Shown here piece by piece: positions 60,063 to 64,000 of a DNA stretch of 64,000 bases (positions are counted from its first letter, which is position 1; every line of letters starts with the position of its first letter). Both the position numbers and the translations under genes were made by a program. The notes under the pieces were generated by a model. It had not been told where the DNA came from. It searched no databases and was given only the letters and a program-made list of their open reading frames with translations. Source of the DNA: Nissolia schottii (lineage: Eukaryota; Streptophyta; Magnoliopsida; Fabales; Fabaceae); contig QANU01006985.1 in the NCBI GenBank assembly GCA_003254905.1, positions 916,928 through 980,927 of the forward strand. Direction: 5' to 3'.

Positions 60063-61495
60063 TATATCCTTATTTACAGCTTTCAGATCCTCAAGGGATC
60101 CAATTGCAGTATAGTCGGGTATAGTCGTATCCACAGGGAGTTGCAAAAATACCGTTCTTGAGTTTAGTTAATTAAGCAATGAAGTGAAGGATTGGTAATT
60201 TGTTTGATAGTTTAAATAAGTAAATAAACAACATAAAAATAAATAGGCAACAAATCAGAGGTAGATCCGGAAGCTTGTTGGGAATTGAATCATATCATAT
60301 TTTTCATGCTTCCATTTACTTAGTACAACAGAATTATCATTTCATTGATTGCTCGCCACCAGTTCTTAACTTGTTCATCACTTTCACGCATGAAAAGATC
60401 ATCAGGTATCCTTTATTAAGCTGTCACTTTCGCACACAAACTTATAAAGTGTACTAGCATTATTCCAGATGTTAATCTTTATTCCAGTTACGGCAACGAA
60501 GAATTAGATGAATTGATTTAGTTCCAACCTATGACGTCACTCTCGCGCGCAATCAATCAGTTTAGAATCATGCTTTAGGTAGCAAAGCTAAAACAAGCAT
60601 TAAACGTAAAATCATTCAAGAGAATCATAGAAACTGATAGATTCATATGCAAAAGGTTACATGGATACAATCATACTGCAATATTCATCAAAATCCCAAC
60701 AACAAGAGGATTAGAAATCCATCTTACAAGAGAATCTCAGAGGCAAGGTTATGGACGCTTACCATGACACGTTCTCACGCTATCATGACAGCGGCCACCG
60801 AGCTTCCTCGATCTCCTAGCTCCTTCACCGGCCCCCTCTTTGTTGCTAAACTAACCTAGGCTTTTAAGTGCAAAAGAAATGTAAAAGAATGAAGTTTTTG
60901 ATGGGGGAAGGGATGTGTGTTTTGTGAGCCTCGACCTTCCTCTATTTATAGGCAAAATTTGGGGTCTCCGCTCAGTGGTTAGGGCAAGCCGCTGAGCGAT
61001 AAAGGTACAACCGCTGAGCGATTAAGGGTCCACCGTTGAGCTATTTAGTCTTCTTCGGCGGCTACATGCTGTCGTAATAAAGGCGGCGGCAGCTTTTTGA
61101 AGGGGCGACGCCGTCTTGTCAGGGCGGCGCCAGCTGGCATCATAAATATGCTGGCAGCAAGTAGCTCTGGCGGGTACGACCGCTGAGCGGTCCAGGTACT
61201 ACCGCTGAGCGGTACAAGTACTACCACTGAGCGGTTCTTGTTTGTTTGTGCGTTGAGCGATCTGAGTGTACCGCTGAGCGGCTACTTCTGATTTCATCGT
61301 TTTGCTTCTTTTCTCCTCTTTTGCCCTTTGCTCCATTCTTCTGGGATTATTCTCTAATTAATATGCTTGCATCCATCTTTAAAAATATATTATAAGTCGT
61401 ACAAAAGTAGGGAATTTAGTTAGATAATTCTTTAAAACCTAAGCAAATAAGTGCCATTTCATTAGATGAAAATTGTATAAATTTGGCACTTATCA
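60063..61495 (-). mobile_element. Probable LTR-retrotransposon LTR-like segment
   Basis: Read on the minus strand it starts TGATAAGTGCCAAATTTA (from 61495) and near its far end has AACTCCCTGTGGATACGACT (about 60125-60145), wording common near the 3' end of plant retrotransposon LTRs. The middle carries the CCGCTGAGCGG-type repeat cluster. It encodes no retroelement protein, so it may be a solo LTR; the left border and a 5-bp target duplication were not resolved. Confidence 0.4.
60966..61283. repeat. Cluster of CCGCTGAGCGG-type near-palindromes
   Basis: About eight copies, some imperfect: near 60968 (CCGCTCAGTGG), 60989, 61011, 61031 (CCGTTGAGCT), 61181, 61201, 61225 and 61270, plus GCGTTGAGCG at 61251. 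The spacing is irregular (about 20-25 bp within clusters), with a GC-rich interval at 61080-61140. Confidence 0.8.
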
Positions 61496-61499
61496 TGCT

Positions 61500-64000
61500 T
61501 CAATGGTAGGCTTTTTGGTTTTCTCATTTTCTGCACTTGAATGATCATTTATACTTGATTTCAAGCTGACCGTTGCAGAGTTTTTAATTTCATGCACGTT
61601 ACTTAATGAAATGTCCTTCATCAATGCCTTTCTTCCTTTTCCTCCATGATTCTTGCTGACACGGGCTGTACTTTCTATTTTCCTTTCACTGTGAATTCAG
61701 CTCTATCTTCTTTCTTTTATTCCTTTACTTTCTTCTAAGATTTTATCCAGATTTTCTGTTGATAGCCTTAATGGAGGTTTTGCTCACGTTTTCCATCTTT
61801 CTTTCTTTTCCTCCTTTTCTTCCATGATTTTAGCTGACACGAGCTACACTTTCTTTTCCCATTGCACCGTGACTACAACCCTGTCTTCTTTATTTTATTC
61901 TTTCCTTTCTCAAGATTTTACTCACGTTTTCCATCTTTCTCTATTTTCATATTTCTGCATAACTGCACTTTCCTTCTTTGCTTTTTTAATTTTGGTCCAC
62001 AGCTCTTGGACTTGGTCCATTTCTTTTATATGGGTTAAGAAAAAAAATAATTATTCATATTACTTCCTTGTGTGCTTTTGGGCTTCACATTTTTTGACCA
62101 AATCCTTGGAACAATATTTTATGGGTCTTTTCCTCTTGGCTGAAGCTTAGACTCCTTATTATGTTTGGGCATGTATTTTATTAGGTTGTGATTTTTTGAA
62201 ATACTGAATACACAAATTAAAAAGTTCACATAATATTTATCATCATATTTAGTTTTGCAAATTGAACCAACAATTTTTTTTTTCCATTAGTGTAAGTTTA
62301 ACTTTATTTAAAATTCTAGATTGATACATATATGCTAGAGCCTATAGCTTTCTCCACCCTTAATTACTAAAATACGGTATTACCAAAGGAAAATGAAAAT
62401 GAAACCGAACTGATACCTTAAATTATTAGGGGGTGTTTGGTTTCCTCCAAATTTCCTGAGTTTCCAGTGTCTCCACTAGTCAGTGGACCGTTCAAACTTA
62501 AGCAAAATGTCGTGCTACTATATGCATATATGCATGCTGGTTGTGTTCATTCGTTCTTTCTTTCCACACACACCAGCTAAGCGAAAGCAGTGACAGTGAG
62601 AGAGGTTTGCACTTATTCTACTATGGATTTGGCCACTGACAGCGATAATTGTGACATTTTCCACTTCAATGAACGGCTAACACCCGTGAGAGGGAGGCAC
62701 AAACTCCCTCCGGTGCATTAAAAATACCTGAAGAATAATAGTTGAATAAACCATTAAATTAGTCCATAAAGTTTTTGCATAAATCAATAGATTTAAATTC
62801 ATCAAATTCATTCTTATAGTTGGCAAATGTCAGTAAATTAATTTTTTTATGTCTATTTTGAAGATTAATTTAATTGACATTTATCAATTACAAAAATAAA
62901 TTTGATCAATTTAAAATTATAAGGTCAAATTTAATTAATGTTGCGAATTTTATGAGCTAATTTGATGTTTTATAATTTGATGATATACCTGAACTCGCTT
63001 GTGTGTTATAAATTTGTATATTTAGGATTTAGAGGAAATAATTAGTTTGATCTTAACATTTTTTATTTTATATTAATTTGGTCTAAATTTTTTTATGTAA
63101 ATTTAATTTTAATATTTTAAAATTTGATATTAAATTTTAAAATATTGTGACTAATTTGATGTCAATTTTCTTCACAATTAAATTGACCCTAAAACAAAAA
63201 TATTAAATATCAAAAGAATTTTATGACCAAATTGATTCACTCTGGAATTTATCATCTTGATTATAGTCAATAGTTGAATTTATTATTAATTTGTATATTT
63301 ATTGTTCAATATTTAAAAAAATTACAAATAGAAAGTGCATATACTATTATGACCAATTATAACTATATATCAAGGTATTAATAAAATAAGTGGTTAGAAT
63401 TGGTTTAGTGACAAGAGGTTTAGGTAGTATGCATGAAATCTTAAGTTTACATATTATTAAATGTAATTTTTAAAATAAAAAAAGTATATTAATAAAATAA
63501 ATATGATAATTTCTCGAGTTGTGCTGTACTATTGATGACGATTAGATCGTTGGAAGTTGGAAACAAGTTGTTTAGGATTGGTTTTAAAATGACTGTCACT
63601 GTTTTGCCCTTCGTCCAAATATGTGACTGCATGCGTCTGATCACGCCTTTGGTCTTCCACAGGGTTTATTTTTGGATGATATCTTTTCCACAATTTTGGT
63701 CTATATATTGTAAATTATTCATAATAAAACCTGTAATTTTTTTAAACAACATCATTGAATTAACCATTTTTAATAAAAGCATTTTTGAATGATTTGTTCT
63801 CGTATTGTTAAATAAATTATGATAATAATTATAAAATTTAACAATTAAGTCTTGTTGATAGTTAAATAATCAAAACTATGTCAACTTAAAGCTCTTAAAT
63901 TCAATTTTCTGTTTGTATATATTGTTATGAGTGACCGTAAATTCATTAATGTGTATTTCGATCTTTCAACCATATTTTATATATAATGCAATCCAATTAT
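61500..64000. other. AT-rich spacer with a diverged tandem duplication
   Basis: No gene is supported. At 61626-61960 a block of about 150-180 bp occurs twice with divergence: CCATGATT(C/T)T(T/A)GCTGACACG(G/A)GCT and CTCACGTTTTCCATCTTTCT appear in both. The rest to 64000 is AT-rich without signals that I can support. Confidence 0.5.

Noticed and set aside
61045..61227. 60-codon minus-strand frame over the GC-rich repeat cluster
   Set aside because: It is a translation of the CCGCTGAGCGG repeat cluster, not a gene.
1..64000. CRISPR arrays, bacterial operons or integrated virus genomes
   Set aside because: None seen; the short repeats are microsatellites, transposon subterminal repeats or LTR parts of a plant nuclear genome.

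Overview
The window is plant nuclear DNA: AT-rich, intron-rich genes spliced at GT-AG (one GC-AG) sites, tRNA-derived SINE, CACTA, hAT-like and Ty1/copia transposons, and many microsatellites. The plastid fatty-acid synthase gene reads most like legume KAS II, so a legume of the soybean/bean group is my best inference; the sequence alone does not fix the species. One base (1736) is ambiguous.

Four host genes can be supported. A 13-exon plastid 3-oxoacyl-ACP synthase II gene (KAS II, + strand, coding 23959-29212) makes C18 acyl-ACP from C16. Tail-to-tail with it lies an 18-exon RRP12-like ribosome-biogenesis gene (- strand, coding 30687-39168) whose upstream region carries a telo-box and site II-like motifs. 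Two intronless genes follow on the - strand: a secreted pectin methylesterase/invertase-inhibitor-like protein (42008-42607) and an uncharacterised plant protein with one N-terminal hydrophobic segment (49644-50222). These genes are unrelated in function; nothing suggests a gene cluster.

The rest is mostly transposon-derived. From about 7.4 to 11.8 kb lies a decayed CACTA (En/Spm) element with a broken TNP2-like transposase and one clear terminus at 11815; just inside that terminus is a GC-richer exon-like stretch that may be captured host sequence. A SINE (12048-12229) and a Stowaway-like MITE (12427-12710) follow. A complete-ended Ty1/copia element (14499-18951) has both LTRs, a PBS, a PPT and a 5-bp target duplication, but its gag is nearly absent and pol carries several stops. 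A second, 3'-truncated copia element of related type is at about 55098-57386, and an LTR with a stub of gag at 43706-44157. From 57513 to about 60060 is a non-autonomous CACTA-like element with many ACCGTCGGAC-type subterminal repeats, containing a roughly 1-kb foldback whose outer ends are tRNA-like, a hAT-like fragment and a possible captured coding fragment. Next to it (60063-61495) is a probable retrotransposon LTR-like segment with about eight copies of a CCGCTGAGCGG-type motif.

The remaining AT-rich spacers (1-7.4, 18.9-23.6, 39.3-42.0, 44.2-49.6, 52-55 and 61.5-64 kb) hold microsatellites, MITE remnants and small local duplications but no gene I can support. I found no convincing evidence of a new multi-gene system; the most unusual features are the foldback nested in the CACTA element, the GC-AG intron in KAS II and the gag-less copia element.
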